NCBI GenBank assembly: GCA_023653785.1
Contig: JAMKCH010010186.1
Span: forward strand, 1 to 64,000
Reading direction: 5' to 3'
Origin: Ophioderma brevispina
Lineage: Eukaryota > Echinodermata > Ophiuroidea > Amphilepidida > Ophiodermatidae
Length of the DNA: 64,000 nucleotides
A program made the translations under genes and the position numbers. A model generated the notes under the pieces. The model searched no databases, was not told the origin of the DNA, and worked only from the letters and a program-made list of their open reading frames with translations. Shown piece after piece: positions 37,101-46,110 of this stretch (positions are counted from its first letter, which is position 1; each line of letters opens with the position of its first letter).

Positions 37101-40100
37101 CAGACAACAAATACCATTGTCTGATGTAGAAGAATTCAATCCAAAGACCTCAGAATGGGAAAAATTGCCTGTAAGTAAAAGCCACATGGAGTTCCTGACC
37201 AAACTTTTCTAAGATGGGTCCAAAACTTTGTAGAATGACAGTGTATGCCTGACGAGTTGTGTATTGTGCAAGTGTCAGGCTGTATGCACTATACTTTGAT
37301 TACCACCAAATAGGCAGGCCTCATAAGAGTGTTTACTGATATGGAATAATAGGGTCAAGACAACGTAAGAGATGCAGTGTGCAAATGCTCAAGTATTTTT
37401 GATTTTTGTGCACAGAACTGAATAATTCCCGCCTATTTGGTGGTAATCAACGTACAGTCACACAATGGTATTGCTTTATGAGCAAGCTTCTTTATTTATA
37501 TTTTTAAAAAGATTTTCTGATACATATTGACAGGAATTAGTATTATGACAAATGTCATGGTTTTATTCTAAGTGATGAACGTTGGAATAGGGAGTTTCCG
37601 TAACCTGACCCATCTGACACACTTTTTTCTGACACACTTATGAATTAGGAAACATATAAGGAATAAACCTGTGCTTTATTCTGTGAAGGGTTTCCGAATT
37701 CATAAGTGTGTCAGATGGGTCAGGTTATGGAAACTCTTGTTGGAATAGCATTTATAGGCAATGTTAATAGTATGATTTGCTCCACTATTGGTATACTATC
37801 GGGGCACTTCAAGTGCAGATTTTGAGTATTCGATTCGACCACTTTGTACAGGAACTTGCTAAGAAAAGAAGATACCTGTCAGCCGTTACCCATGATTCAC
37901 GAGTGTATGCTATAGGTGGTTATGATGGGATATCAAGACTAAGCCTTGTTGAGTGCCTCACGTTTACCAAAGGCGAGCCATCTTGGAAGACCCTTGCTCC
38001 ATTGACAGTTAAGAGAGGACTGCCTGGTGCTGTAGTACTTAAAGGTTAGTTGTATCCTTTGTTAAAAAGATTTGAGGTTTGGTGTGTGTGTGTGCGCATA
38101 TGCGTGTGTGCACACGCACCTGTAGATAACCTGCATCTACTGACATTCAATTACACATACAATGTTTACTTGTGAGGGCACGTGGTCCAGTGGATAAGAC
38201 GGCCGACTCATCATCTGAAGGTTGTGGGTTCGAGTCCCGCTATGACCAATGTGTTGCGCGCTTGGGCAAGACACTTTACCTCACTTGCCTCGTCAACCCA
38301 AACAATATCTGGGTAGCTGTTAGGGGGAATATTACAATCTAAGTGCTGATAGGATTGTGCGCTTGGCCGGCTGCCGACCTAGGTGAAGCGAAATGATTGT
38401 AACAATTTCCTGATGGTAGCGTAATAATAATAGGCAACAGCGCTTTGTCTACTTGTGTAAAAGGCGATATATAAATCTCGTTATTATTATTATTAGGACC
38501 TTATGTGCAACTATAGGGGGGAAAATGCTATTCATACGTACTCATTAATATGTTAGGGAGAAAAACTCTTTCCCCTTAACGTCATGTATTGTTTGCGATT
38601 TATTCTAATCTACTAGAATAACAACATATATGAATATTAATTAATTTGAATAACTATAAGAGCTCATTGTAATTTTTATTATTGTTATTATTATTATTAT
38701 TATTACTTTCAGACTCAATATATGTATCCGGAGGATTTGATGGATCAGTACGACACCGATCAGTAGAGCGCTACGATCTTCACATAGACCAGTGGAGTGT
38801 TGTCGGTGACATGACTACGGGACGTGAGGGCGCTGGCCTCGTCAAAGCTAATGGTGTTCTATATTGTGTTGGCGGTTACAATGGGAATCAGATATTAGAT
38901 TCAGTAGAGATGTTTGATCCTAACAGTGGGCAATGGTCTATGGTGGCACCTATGAATGTGCAGAGATCAGGTAGGTAATTGTATGGGTTGAATTCTTGAT
39001 TAGATATTTCGGACCTTAATTGGAATTGTGAAACATTTCTCATTATCCTACAATGTTTGTCAGACAAATAAAATGAAGACTATAGGAAATGTGCTTCATA
39101 TTCTATGAAAATATACTCCTGTACAAAAAAATCCCTCACTGGTGCATGAAGTATTCCTGTATATGTAAAATGTTCAACTTACTTACGTAGCATGTATGAC
39201 ATCTGTTTTTCCTAATGTACTCTGCCATGCTAGATTTCATACTCCGCCATGCTAGATTTCATACTCGGAAACGATGTCTGATTGTGGAATCCTCTTCCAC
39301 TCTGTGTGTAGTCTTTGATTCCACCTTTAAAATAAGGTAAACTTATTGGATGGTATTCTCAATGGGAGTCTAACTTTAGACTTAACTAGGTTTTAACTAG
39401 GATTAGTCCAACGTAAATGGACTTTTTCCCCTTCAACATACTCTGAAAGTGTGCCGTAATGGGTGAGAAAATTCCTCATGGATGGGCCAAAACAGCCCAT
39501 CCATGAGGAATTTTCTCACCCATTATTTTAAACTTTCTTAGTATGTTGAAAGCAAAAAAGGTCCACTCATGTAGGACTAACCCTGGTTTAAACCTTGATC
39601 TAAAGTTAGACTCCCTTTCAGAATACCAGCCATTAAGTTTAGCACTTAATAAGTTTACCTTATTTGAAACTTATTAAGTTTACCTCATTGAAATATAAGG
39701 TAAAAATATTAAGTTTCTGAACCTTGATGTGGACCAGCAAATATTTTTCATTCCCAATATTTTATAACATATTCATAACAGGGGCTGGTATATCGGTGTT
39801 AAATGACATGATCTATGCCTTTGGTGGATACGACGGGGCACATCATTTATCGTCGGTGGAGTGTTATAACCCTCGTACCAATGCTTGGACCTCTGTGACC
39901 AGTATGGCCATGTCAAGATGTTATGTAGGGTCAGCCATGATACAGGGAAAGATATATGCTGTGGCTGGGTAAGTTGGCTGAAAACATCAAATGGGTCAGC
40001 AGGTAATGGGGGGGGGGGTGATTTAAAAGAGTTCTGCGATTTAAAATATTTAGAGATAATCAAATATACAGCCCATCAATTTATTGTCAAGTATTTGAAA

Positions 40101-41155
40101 ATAATTCAGAAGTGTGGGGTTTGTTCAATTTCAAAAAGCAAAATGGAAAAACAAAATCTACACAAGTGCTAGTTTGATTCAATGACTTCACTATCTTAAC
40201 CCACCTTCCACCTGGCATAAGCACTTTGCTTTCCTAACAATAGAACTGAAAGCAAACACATTGGCAGTTTGGTACAATGATATCAGAGTATTAATCCACC
40301 TTCCACCTTGCATAAGCACACTTCTTTTTTAACAAGAGCAATGGTATGCAAATTCAAAGGCAACACACTGCCAGTGTGCTAGTTTGGTACAATGACATCA
40401 CAGTTTTAATCCACCTTTCACCTGGCATAAGCACATTGCTTTCATAACAATAACAATGGTGTGCAGTTTCAAAGGGAACACACTGAAAATCTGTGCTAAA
40501 TCATGCCAAGCACAAGGTAGATTAAGACTCCTATTATTTAAATTTGCCAGTTTTTGTCCCCAAACAACAGTATTTTCCAGATTTTTATAACTTACAAATT
40601 TACATAATGGAAAGGAATAAGAAGTTTAATTATTTGACATCCTTGAAAGACCCATACTCTCTTTAACAGCAATCTGACCCAGGTTTGGCAGACATAGCAT
40701 TTTGGCAAAATGAGATGTTCAGTGTTTGCAAACTCCCAAGAACATCAAACAATATGTATGGTATCACTTTACCTTTGAACATGATATTTACTACATTTGT
40801 TTCACCTCATTGTGGCAGTAGAGTGGACATGTAAGTGCTGGCATCATACCCAAATGCGGGCACAATTACAAGTGCGAACAAAGATGGCAGCGCAAAACAC
40901 ATGTGAATTCTATGTGTAAGTCTTAATACCACGATTTCCCACTGCCACAATGAGGTAAAGCGGAGTATAGCTAAGTATTGTGTTTTCCATTTTGTCCCAT
41001 TTTCCAGATACGATGGTCACACTTTGTTAGACAGCATTGAAATCTATGACCCCATACAGGACAGATGGACCTTAAGCGAGGCCAATATGGCTGAGCATAG
41101 ATGTGATGCGGGTGTGGCGGTGTTAAGGAAGAGTGATCCTAACCTCAACCAATGA
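18898..41155 (+). CDS. KLHL12: KLHL12 orthologue: BTB-BACK-kelch adaptor of CUL3 E3 ligase (spliced, nine exons visible)
   Basis: Coding exons visible: 18898-19137, 30882-31099, 34354-34503, 35255-35369, 37064-37170, 37852-38044, 38713-38970, 39782-39968 and 41008-41155. All have AG/GT borders and every phase agrees except between the first two. The encoded protein reads as a near-complete KLHL12: BTB start with [23 protein letters not shown] domain, linker with [13 protein letters not shown], then six kelch units with GGFD/GGYD/GGYN turns and a short C-terminus. In vertebrates KLHL12 is the substrate receptor of a cullin-3 ubiquitin ligase. It monoubiquitinates SEC31 to enlarge COPII coats for collagen export and targets Dishevelled in Wnt signalling. 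Visible coding sequence is 1616 nt, and a missing ~151-nt exon would give about 588 residues against 568 in human. Oddities: exon 2 not found, exon 3 partly duplicated, exons 7-10 duplicated downstream. Confidence 0.93.
19300..19700 (+). repeat. ~400 bp dispersed repeat, copy 1
   Basis: It shares ordered blocks with 41320-41700, 45725-46110 and 49000-49400: ctgtttgaaagtctcattta-like start, agaataaaac, ctacatcctgtgtaaattt, tagtttaacacgtctct, atgaccttt(g)cag, and tagctcttgcat. It lies in intron 1 and explains the short open frame beginning at 19504. Confidence 0.8.
20625..21032 (-). repeat. ~400 bp dispersed repeat in intron 1, inverse of intron 3 copies
   Basis: The part at about 20780-21030 is the reverse complement of 31265-31490 and 32955-33180. 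Shared blocks include the gaaga tctacctacaaggacg region, gcatcaggaagggcat and gcggggacaaaac. The left part carries a tcaggtcaggt duplication. A short open frame at 20772 lies inside the repeat and is not a gene. Confidence 0.8.
21490..23375 (+). pseudogene. Non-LTR retrotransposon relic: APE endonuclease plus reverse transcriptase
   Basis: From about 21510 the reading gives [18 protein letters not shown] and CGYAPQCGR, an AP-like endonuclease of LINEs. A +1 frameshift near 21745 leads to [10 protein letters not shown], then [12 protein letters not shown] and [11 protein letters not shown]. After an in-frame TAG at 22179-22181 the reverse transcriptase follows: [14 protein letters not shown], then [15 protein letters not shown], and palm motif A as [12 protein letters not shown]. 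An in-frame TGA at 23220 precedes [13 protein letters not shown]. Homology ends at about 23370 with LLSEMLF, immediately before the position of the catalytic A-D-D box. The element is truncated at both ends and inactive. It resembles the RTE/L1-like LINEs often mis-annotated as craniofacial development protein 2-like; clade not proven. Confidence 0.85.
23376..24050. other. Intron 1 sequence, no feature recognised
   Basis: Begins with a tagtagtagta stretch at the LINE break. I searched by eye here for the missing BTB exon and did not find it. Confidence 0.4.
24050..26850 (+). repeat. ~143-bp tandem repeat carrying DR1-like motifs, split by an insertion
   Basis: Units repeat the order tgacctttgacccc, then tatgggccttgggtcag, gttcttctgaccaagtc, gattatagcaattgatttgt, aacaacaaaaaggagg, and tgtaatgacccct. 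Clear units start near 24060, 24202, 24347, 24492, 26409, 26558 and 26738. The stretch 24531-26289 is a separate insertion in the middle. Later units carry more indels and C-runs (26580-26603). Confidence 0.88.
24529..26292. mobile_element. ~1.75 kb hAT-like nonautonomous insertion in the tandem repeat
   Basis: The left end tcgagccctgcgg and right end ccgcagggcttca are inverted repeats (11 of 13). Both ends are followed inside by ccccgaccc/ccggaccgg-rich subterminal DNA, seen often in hAT elements. Outside lie ctatggcc and tatgggcc, compatible with one damaged 8-bp target duplication, because the tandem-repeat consensus here has tatgggcc only once. No transposase frame is visible. The interior holds a purine-rich run at about 24965-25040. 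Confidence 0.6.
26851..27947. other. Intron 1 sequence with one hairpin
   Basis: A 10-bp perfect stem, tatcatgcgg and ccgcatgata, lies at 27184-27211 with an 8-nt loop. Otherwise no feature is recognised. Confidence 0.4.
27948..28280 (+). repeat. Dispersed repeat, copy 2 (empty site for the hAT MITE)
   Basis: It matches 14857-15600 without the 185-bp insertion; the uninterrupted junction is around 28060-28090. Confidence 0.65.
28980..29167. mobile_element. hAT-type MITE, ~188 bp
   Basis: Ends are caggggttctca and tgagaacccct, and the interior has the cggccc/ccggcc-rich sequence usual in Charlie-like hAT ends. Flanks atttacta (left) and atttagta (right) match at 7 of 8 positions, as for an aged 8-bp target duplication. 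Confidence 0.75.
29785..29850 (+). repeat. G-rich tract, possible G-quadruplex
   Basis: A run of ten Gs is followed by repeated ggggtgggg, ggtggttttgggg clusters. Four or more G-tracts fall within 60 nt. Confidence 0.5.
29995..30255. repeat. GA-rich/CT-rich quasi-palindrome
   Basis: A purine-rich stretch (30000-30165) is followed by a pyrimidine-rich one (30170-30250) around the centre gaggagcttctcctc. Overlapping open frames in both directions (up to 106 codons) result from the low-complexity composition and are not genes. Confidence 0.7.
30667..30698. repeat. Poly-C tract
   Basis: Nearly uninterrupted run of Cs in intron 1. Its length is probably unreliable. Confidence 0.8.
30882..31099 (+). 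CDS. KLHL12: KLHL12 exon 3 (BTB end and first half of BACK)
   Basis: Acceptor catttcag at 30874-30881 and donor gaa|gtaagt. The exon starts in phase 1 (two bases complete a Gly codon) and ends in phase 0. It reads [20 protein letters not shown], then [17 protein letters not shown] and [17 protein letters not shown], the 3-box and BACK helices of KLHL12. Because exon 1 ends in phase 0, direct joining of exons 1 and 3 would shift the frame, so an intervening exon is required. Confidence 0.93.
31265..31490 (+). repeat. Dispersed repeat in intron 3, copy in unit 1
   Basis: Reverse complement of 20780-21030. It was carried along in the duplication, so it predates it. Confidence 0.8.
32641..32789 (+). 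pseudogene. Truncated duplicate of KLHL12 exon 3
   Basis: It repeats exon 3 from the codons for KFADTH to the donor gaa|gtaagt, but lacks the first 69 nt and the genuine acceptor. A fortuitous tttgcag overlaps its start. If spliced in after the real exon 3 it would repeat part of the BACK domain; more likely it is skipped. Confidence 0.85.
32955..33180 (+). repeat. Dispersed repeat in intron 3, copy in unit 2
   Basis: Same sequence as 31265-31490 with few differences, including a one-base loss near 33071. Confidence 0.8.
33805..34242 (+). other. Unassigned 145-codon frame inside duplicated intron 3
   Basis: The frame begins [10 protein letters not shown] and includes [16 protein letters not shown]. 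The same stretch in unit 1 is open only from 32305 (87 codons), because an A-run differs by one base. No family is recognised and no splice sites frame it, so it is probably a chance frame. Cryptic exon cannot be excluded. Confidence 0.25.
34354..34503 (+). CDS. KLHL12: KLHL12 exon 4 (second half of BACK)
   Basis: Acceptor ctgctcag, donor gag|gttagt, phase 0 at both ends, exactly 50 codons. It reads [20 protein letters not shown] then [17 protein letters not shown], very close to vertebrate KLHL12. Confidence 0.95.
35255..35369 (+). CDS. KLHL12: KLHL12 exon 5 (BACK-kelch linker)
   Basis: Acceptor ccacacag, donor g|gtatga, phase 0 to 1. It reads [20 protein letters not shown], the conserved last BACK helix before the propeller, then GPRFFPRT. 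Confidence 0.95.
35781..36105 (+). mobile_element. MITE-like dispersed repeat, copy 2
   Basis: Begins taaagagacactggcaca and ends tgtgccagtgctgctataa, giving a cactggcaca inverted repeat. It matches 11084-11606 with an internal deletion. Confidence 0.65.
36567..36916 (-). mobile_element. TTAA-flanked MITE, family copy C
   Basis: Begins ttaaaggtgcgacgagagat and ends ctctcattgcacctttaa, with TTAA on both sides. The interior matches copy A in inverse orientation. It lies in intron 5, about 150 bp before the kelch-1 exon. Confidence 0.85.
37064..37170 (+). CDS. KLHL12: KLHL12 exon 6 (kelch 1)
   Basis: Acceptor ctttccag, donor cct|gtaagt, phase 1 to 0. It reads [20 protein letters not shown] then EWEKLP. 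The GG turn and WEKLP strand are standard kelch signatures. Confidence 0.95.
37297..37449. mobile_element. Foldback MITE in intron 6 (first)
   Basis: Arms gattaccaccaaataggc and gcctatttggtggtaatc are perfect inverses about 150 bp apart. Confidence 0.75.
37591..37738. mobile_element. Foldback MITE in intron 6 (second), with 10-bp flanking repeat
   Basis: The left arm from 37593 (agtttccgtaacctgaccca, continuing to tctgacacac) pairs with the right arm, gtgtgtcagatgggtcaggt onward. The direct repeat gttggaatag lies at 37581-37590 and 37739-37748 as a putative target duplication. Confidence 0.85.
37852..38044 (+). CDS. KLHL12: KLHL12 exon 7 (kelch 2)
   Basis: Acceptor ttgtacag, donor aaag|gttagt, phase 0 to 1, 64 codons. 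It reads [20 protein letters not shown] then [12 protein letters not shown] and [15 protein letters not shown], close to vertebrate KLHL12 kelch 2. Confidence 0.95.
38075..38120. repeat. Alternating purine-pyrimidine (TG/CG) tract
   Basis: tgtgtgtgtgtgcgcatatg followed by cgtgtgtgcacacgcac, starting some 35 nt after the exon 7 donor. Composition is compatible with Z-DNA. Confidence 0.6.
38174..38505 (+). mobile_element. tRNA-derived SINE in intron 7
   Basis: The head has a pol III A box (tggtccagtgg, 38183-38193) and a perfect B box (ggttcgagtcc, 38227-38237). A body with gcgcttgggcaagacacttt follows, and then a LINE-like tail ending ataaatctcgttattattat at 38500. Layout is the classic SINE order, inserted in the gene's sense orientation. 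Confidence 0.85.
38713..38970 (+). CDS. KLHL12: KLHL12 exon 8 (kelch 3 and 4)
   Basis: Acceptor ctttcag, donor cag|gtaggt, phase 1 to 1. It reads [20 protein letters not shown], then [20 protein letters not shown] and PMNVQRS. Two full kelch blades are encoded. Confidence 0.95.
39331..39665. mobile_element. Long foldback MITE in intron 8
   Basis: Outer arms aataaggtaaacttatt and aataagtttaccttatt, middle arms gggagtctaactttaga and tctaaagttagactccc, and an inner stem formed by gggtgagaaaattcctcatg and its inverse. Almost the whole 335 bp can fold. The inner half recurs near 49890-49965 and a disrupted copy at about 43545-44215. Confidence 0.85.
39782..39968 (+). CDS. KLHL12: KLHL12 exon 9 (kelch 5)
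   Basis: Acceptor cataacag, donor gctgg|gtaagt, phase 1 to 2. It reads [20 protein letters not shown], then [20 protein letters not shown] and [17 protein letters not shown]. Confidence 0.95.
40195..40500 (+). repeat. Three-unit tandem repeat in intron 9
   Basis: The phrase ccaccttccacctggcataa recurs at about 40201, 40296 and 40411, followed each time by similar sequence (taacaatag..., gtttggtacaatgacatca). Units are roughly 95-115 bp and diverged. Confidence 0.75.
40802..40959. mobile_element. Foldback MITE in intron 9
   Basis: Ends cacctcattgtggcagt and actgccacaatgaggt are inverted copies about 155 bp apart. Confidence 0.7.
41008..41155 (+). CDS. KLHL12: KLHL12 exon 10 (kelch 6 and stop)
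   Basis: Acceptor ttttccag, phase 2 start completing a Gly codon. It reads [20 protein letters not shown], then [20 protein letters not shown], Gln and TGA at 41153-41155. The C-terminus ends a few residues past the place where vertebrate KLHL12 stops. An AATAAA lies at 41363-41368, but inside a dispersed repeat, so its use as the polyadenylation signal is uncertain. Confidence 0.93.
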
Positions 41156-41319
41156 TACAAGGAGCCACTTTGTGGTGGCAGTAGATGGAAACTGGGATTT
41201 CGTCGTACTGTTGATGATTCAAGACATGGTTTTGGTTGATATTTGTGGTAAAGTAGTACTGCCATTTGCCATTTTGTGCTATCATCAGATGAGTCCAAGA
41301 GGATTTGTCTACATTGGTG

Positions 41320-41700
41320 GTCCACAGCTGTTTGAAAGTCTCATTTATTATGACAAAATCAGAATAAAACAAATAATCAACGGCGACACACTTTTGACAA
41401 CTGATTTTGATTATTTATTCATCTAACTACATCCTGTGTAAATTTTAAGAAATTTCATTGCGGACAAATATGATTTTTCTTAAAATCTAGTTTTACACGT
41501 CTTTCAATGGAGAATGAGCATATAGCTGGGCGTTCTAATATACAAATCATGAACTTTGTAGGCCTATATGGCAAGATTCCCACAATGGATTTTTCTGATT
41601 TTTGCAGAGACAATAGCTCTTGCATATATATCAGTTGTCATAATTGTGTCACCACTGCTTAGAATTGTTCTAAAATAGACAAAATTGCATGGGGTCAAAA
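41320..41700 (+). repeat. ~400 bp dispersed repeat, copy 2 (KLHL12 3' flank)
   Basis: Same ordered blocks as 19300-19700. It may supply part of the 3' untranslated region. Confidence 0.8.
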
Positions 41701-42719
41701 AGCTGTGGGCCGTGACTGATGTCATCAGGCCACATCTTTTATAAGTGCAATATGATCTATAGTTTTCATTGTATACCAATCAAGGTTCTTGAAATGGACC
41801 TAGTATTCATGTAGCCATTCTGCGCTAACTTTCACAAGCTTTTGATTTAAGGAATACCAACACTTAGCCTTGTTGATGCCTCCATTTACCAAAGGCGAGC
41901 ATCTTGGAAGACCCTTGCTCCATTGACAGTTAAGAGAGACTGCCTGGTGCCTGTAGTACTTAAAGGTTAGTTGTATCCTTTGTTGGAAGGATTTGAGGTT
42001 TGGGTGGGGGGGTTGGGGGGGGTTGTGGTTATGTGTGCGTGTGCACACATGCACCTGTAGATAACCTGCATCTACTGCCCATTCATGTACATATACCAAT
42101 GTTTACTTTCAGACTTCAATATATGATATCCCTGAGGATCTTGAGGATCAGTACACACCGATCAGTAGAGTCGTTACGATCCTCACATAGACCATGTGGA
42201 GTGTTGTTGGTGCACCTGACTACGGGACGCGAAGGCGCTGGCCTCCGTCAAAGCGAATGGTCCTATATTGTGTAGTAGGTTACAATGGAATCAGATATTA
42301 GATTTCAGTAAATGTTTGATCAACAGTGGGCAATGTCTATGGTGGGCCCTATGAATGTACAAAGATCAAGGTGGTCCTTTGTATGGGTTTTTTTCTTGAT
42401 TAGATATGTCAGATTCAATTGAGGGCATGTGACATTTTAGTTTGTCCGATGCATTCAGAAAGACCTTATTAAGACATCATGATTTGTGTGTGTGTGTGTG
42501 TGTTTGTGTGTAGTAAACATTTTCAATACTCGAGCTCATAATTTCTTGGACATAACAAACATACGCATTGATCGTTGCATTAATGCTGATTAACAGCATC
42601 TATGTGCAACACGATGGTGCGCAGTTTTGGTGGGGAAGCGGACATACGTTCTAAACTGTCCAACAAATTATGACAGAGTTTTAGACAATACCTTTTGGTT
42701 GACACTTTTTCAACTTAAA

Positions 42720-42840
42720 CCTTTTTAGTGCAGTGATGGATCACTTTCATGTTTGGTATGCTTACACTTGAGATAAGGGCTCTTATGTGGTGTCACAGAT
42801 AGGTTCAAGGTCATTCAGGTCACTTAGGTCATTATACTTC
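42720..42840 (+). repeat. Diverged single unit of the 165-bp satellite
   Basis: Contains gtgcagtgatggatca, tttggtatgcttacactt, and gtcattcaggtcacttaggt in the same order as the array at 17920-18670. Confidence 0.75.
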
Positions 42841-43630
42841 CTCGACACTTATTCTTTGACCAAAGAATCGGACACCTATTTAAGATCTCTGTCCCTATTT
42901 TTTTTTAATGTTAAAGTTTTACAATGTTTGTCAGACAAATGAAACGAAGACCATACGCCTTAAGTTTAAAGGTACCAGGAAATTAAATAGAATTGATGCA
43001 GTTTGTGTCAAGTCACAGGGAGGGACCAGAAAGCATTGAAAATTTGGATTGTGATGACATCATGTGTGGTATCATTGACTTTCTCGGAGAGCAATTAAAT
43101 TTCAGGTGACTTGTGTGAATATATTCATGGTACTTGTCTGCTATCATTATTTCACAAATGTTTTGTCACTGGTATTGGTATTCTTTTTTCTGGCCCTGTT
43201 TATTGCACTGGAAGGTCCCACAAAGATTTGGAGAGGTTTATCATCGCATTTCCAGGACCTTAATTAATCACTGTAATTAATTTGCACGTAATTGGAAATG
43301 TGCTCATATGTATGCAAATCTTCTACATGAAAAATGTACTCCTGCTGCAAACAAATTCCGCCCACTAATACATTAAGTGATCCTGTATATATAAAGTGTT
43401 TCTACTTATCTTAGTAACATAATGACTCTGTTTTTCTATTGCACTCTCCATGCTAGATTTTCATACTCAAAACAATGTCTGGATGTCTGATTGTGTAATC
43501 ATCTTCCTTCTCGTGTGTAGTCTTTGTTTGATTCCACCTTTAAAATAAGGTAACTTATTGGATGGTATTCTCAAAGGGAGCTTATAACCAAGGTTTAAAC
43601 CAGGGTGAGTACCAACATAAATAGACTTTT

Positions 43631-43965
43631 TTTGTGGGCTGCCAGCTATAGCTGGCAGGACCACGTTATCATCCCATTGTGCCTGTGTATGTGTGGATGT
43701 TGTGTGGTGTCCCTAAAGTTTTAACATTTTAGTGACCCCACACACATCCAATTGAGGTCAATTTAAAAAAAAAACTTAAAAGTTTTTTTTTAAATTGAAC
43801 CTCAATTGAAAAGGTGAAGTCAATTGAAACCAAGTTTTGTGTCATAGCTGCACCATGGGATCCCTCATATGTTGTGAGGTTCAAAGTCCTGTAGCGCTCC
43901 CACAGCTTATATTCCCTTTGAATATAGTGAGCGCAAAAGCCAAGAACTGCAAAATTCTAATTCCT
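43631..43965. mobile_element. Insertion in the second copy's foldback MITE
   Basis: It splits the MITE at its actttttt block relative to 39331-39665. It contains the palindrome ctgccagctatagctggcag and an inverted pair around 43755-43812 (ccaattgaggtcaatt and aattgaacctcaattg). Confidence 0.55.
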
Positions 43966-44929
43966 TTCAACATACTCCTGAAGTGTGCCGAATGGGTGAA
44001 AAATTCCCCATGATGGGCCATTTCGACCCATCCATGAGGAATTTTCTCGGCCGTTATTTTTAAAAAACTTCTTAGTATGTTGAAATGAAAAAAGGTCCAC
44101 TGATGTAGACTAACCCGGGTTTAAACCTTAGTCTAAAGTTAGACTCCCTTTTAGAATACCACCCATTAGTTTAGCACTTAATAAGTTTTACCTTATTTTG
44201 AAACTTATTAATTTTACCTCAGTCAAAATAAGTAAAAATATTAAGTTGTCTGACCTGATGGACCAGCACATATTTTTCATTCCCAATATTTTGTATTATT
44301 CATAATAGGGCTGGTATATCAGTGTTAATGACATGATCTATGCCTTTGGTGGATATGACGGTGCGCATCATCTGTCGTCGGTGGAGTGTTATAACCCTCG
44401 TACCAATGCTGGTTGGACCTCTTGACCATTATGGCCATGTCAAGATGTTATGTAGGGTCACATGTACATGGAAAATATAGCGTGGATGGTCACGTTGGCT
44501 GAAATATCAAAATGGGTTCATAAGGTATGTGGGGGGGGGGGTGGGTGATTAAAAGAATTCTGGCGATTAAAATATTAAGAAATAATCAAATATACACCAT
44601 CAATTTATTAGCTAATATTTGAGAATAATTCCAGAAGTGTGGATTTGTTCATATCCAGGGCAAAACGGGAAAAAATCCTACTATAGTGCTTGTTTGGTTT
44701 CCTACTTCACTATCTTAATCCCCTTCCACCATTGGCCATAACACATTGCTTTTTGATCATACAGTGGTATACAGTTCCAAAATCTGTGCTAACAATTTCA
44801 AAACAATATAAATAGTATGTGTAAATATCCGTTCTGATGCTGATCCGCTAGGAAGCGATGGACAAATCTTTCGGACCTAACACCTATTGATATCTCTCCT
44901 CCTTCGTCAGCCCTGGGCTTGCTATCTTT

Positions 44930-45010
44930 AAATGGTAAGAGCGCCGTCACTAGCAATATGAAGGTTGCCGGTTCGAGTCCCTGTCAAAAGAGCGCACTTG
45001 TTTTTTCAAC
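44930..45010 (+). mobile_element. tRNA-derived SINE head fragment
   Basis: Has a B box ggttcgagtcc followed by ctgtc and a degenerate A-box region (ggtaagagcgcc). It is absent at the matching place of the first duplicate. Confidence 0.5.
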
Positions 45011-45724
45011 ACTTATGTGCACTGGCCTCTCCAGGAGAAAGATTAATAAATATTCAACCCTTGTCCGCCTGGAAACGAAGAGTAGTTACAATTTCAATAA
45101 TGCACTGTTGGATTGCATGTAGCAAAGTCACGTTCAAGATATGCACATGTCAGGGATTATTACAAACACTGTAGTACATCAAACAATATGTATGGTATTA
45201 CTTAACCTTTGAGCATGACATTTACTCTACTCTGTTTGTCCTCGTGTCGTAATTATAAGCACAAACAAAGATGGCAACGCAAAACGCACGCATGCTGCTG
45301 CGTGTAAGTCTCATTTCCGCGACTCCCACGCCACGATAGGTTGAAACAAGTATAACTTTTAAAAAGGTATTGTGTTGTCCATTTTTGTTCATTTTCCAGA
45401 TACGATGGTCACACTTACTACCAGCATTGAACATCCTATGCACCCCATACAGGACAGATGGACCTTAAGCGAGGCCAATATGGCTGAGCATAGATGTGAT
45501 GCGGGTGTGGCAGTGTTAAGGAAGAGTGATCCTAACCTCAACCAATTATACAAGGAGCCACTTTGTGGTGGCAGTAGATGGAAACTGGGAAGATCTTTAT
45601 GGCGTACTGTTGATGATCAAGACTGGTTATTGTTGATATTTGTGGTAAAGTAGTACTGCCATTTGCCATTTTGTGCTGTTGTCAGATGAGTCCTAGAGGA
45701 TTTGTCTACATTGGTGGTCCACAG

Positions 45725-46110
45725 CTGTTTGAAGTCTCATTTATTATGACAAAACCAGAATAAAACAAAAAAACAATGGCGACACACTTTTGACAACTGA
45801 TTTTGATTGCGTATTCCTCTAACTACATCCTGTGTGAATTTAAAGAAATTTCATTGCGGACAAATATGATTTTTCATAAAATCTAGTTTTACACGTCTTT
45901 CTATGGAGAATGAGCATATAGAGGGCGTTGTAATATACAAATCATGAACTTTGTAGGCCTATATGGCAAGATTCCCACAATGGATTTTTCTGATTTTTTG
46001 CAGAGACAAAAGCTCTTGCATATATATCAATTGTCATAATTGTGTCACCACTGCTTAGAATTGTTCTAAAATAGACAATTTGCATGGGGTCAAAAAGCTG
46101 TGGGCCGTGA
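45725..46110 (+). repeat. ~400 bp dispersed repeat, copy 3
   Basis: Part of the duplicated 3' flank; nearly identical to 41320-41700. Confidence 0.8.
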
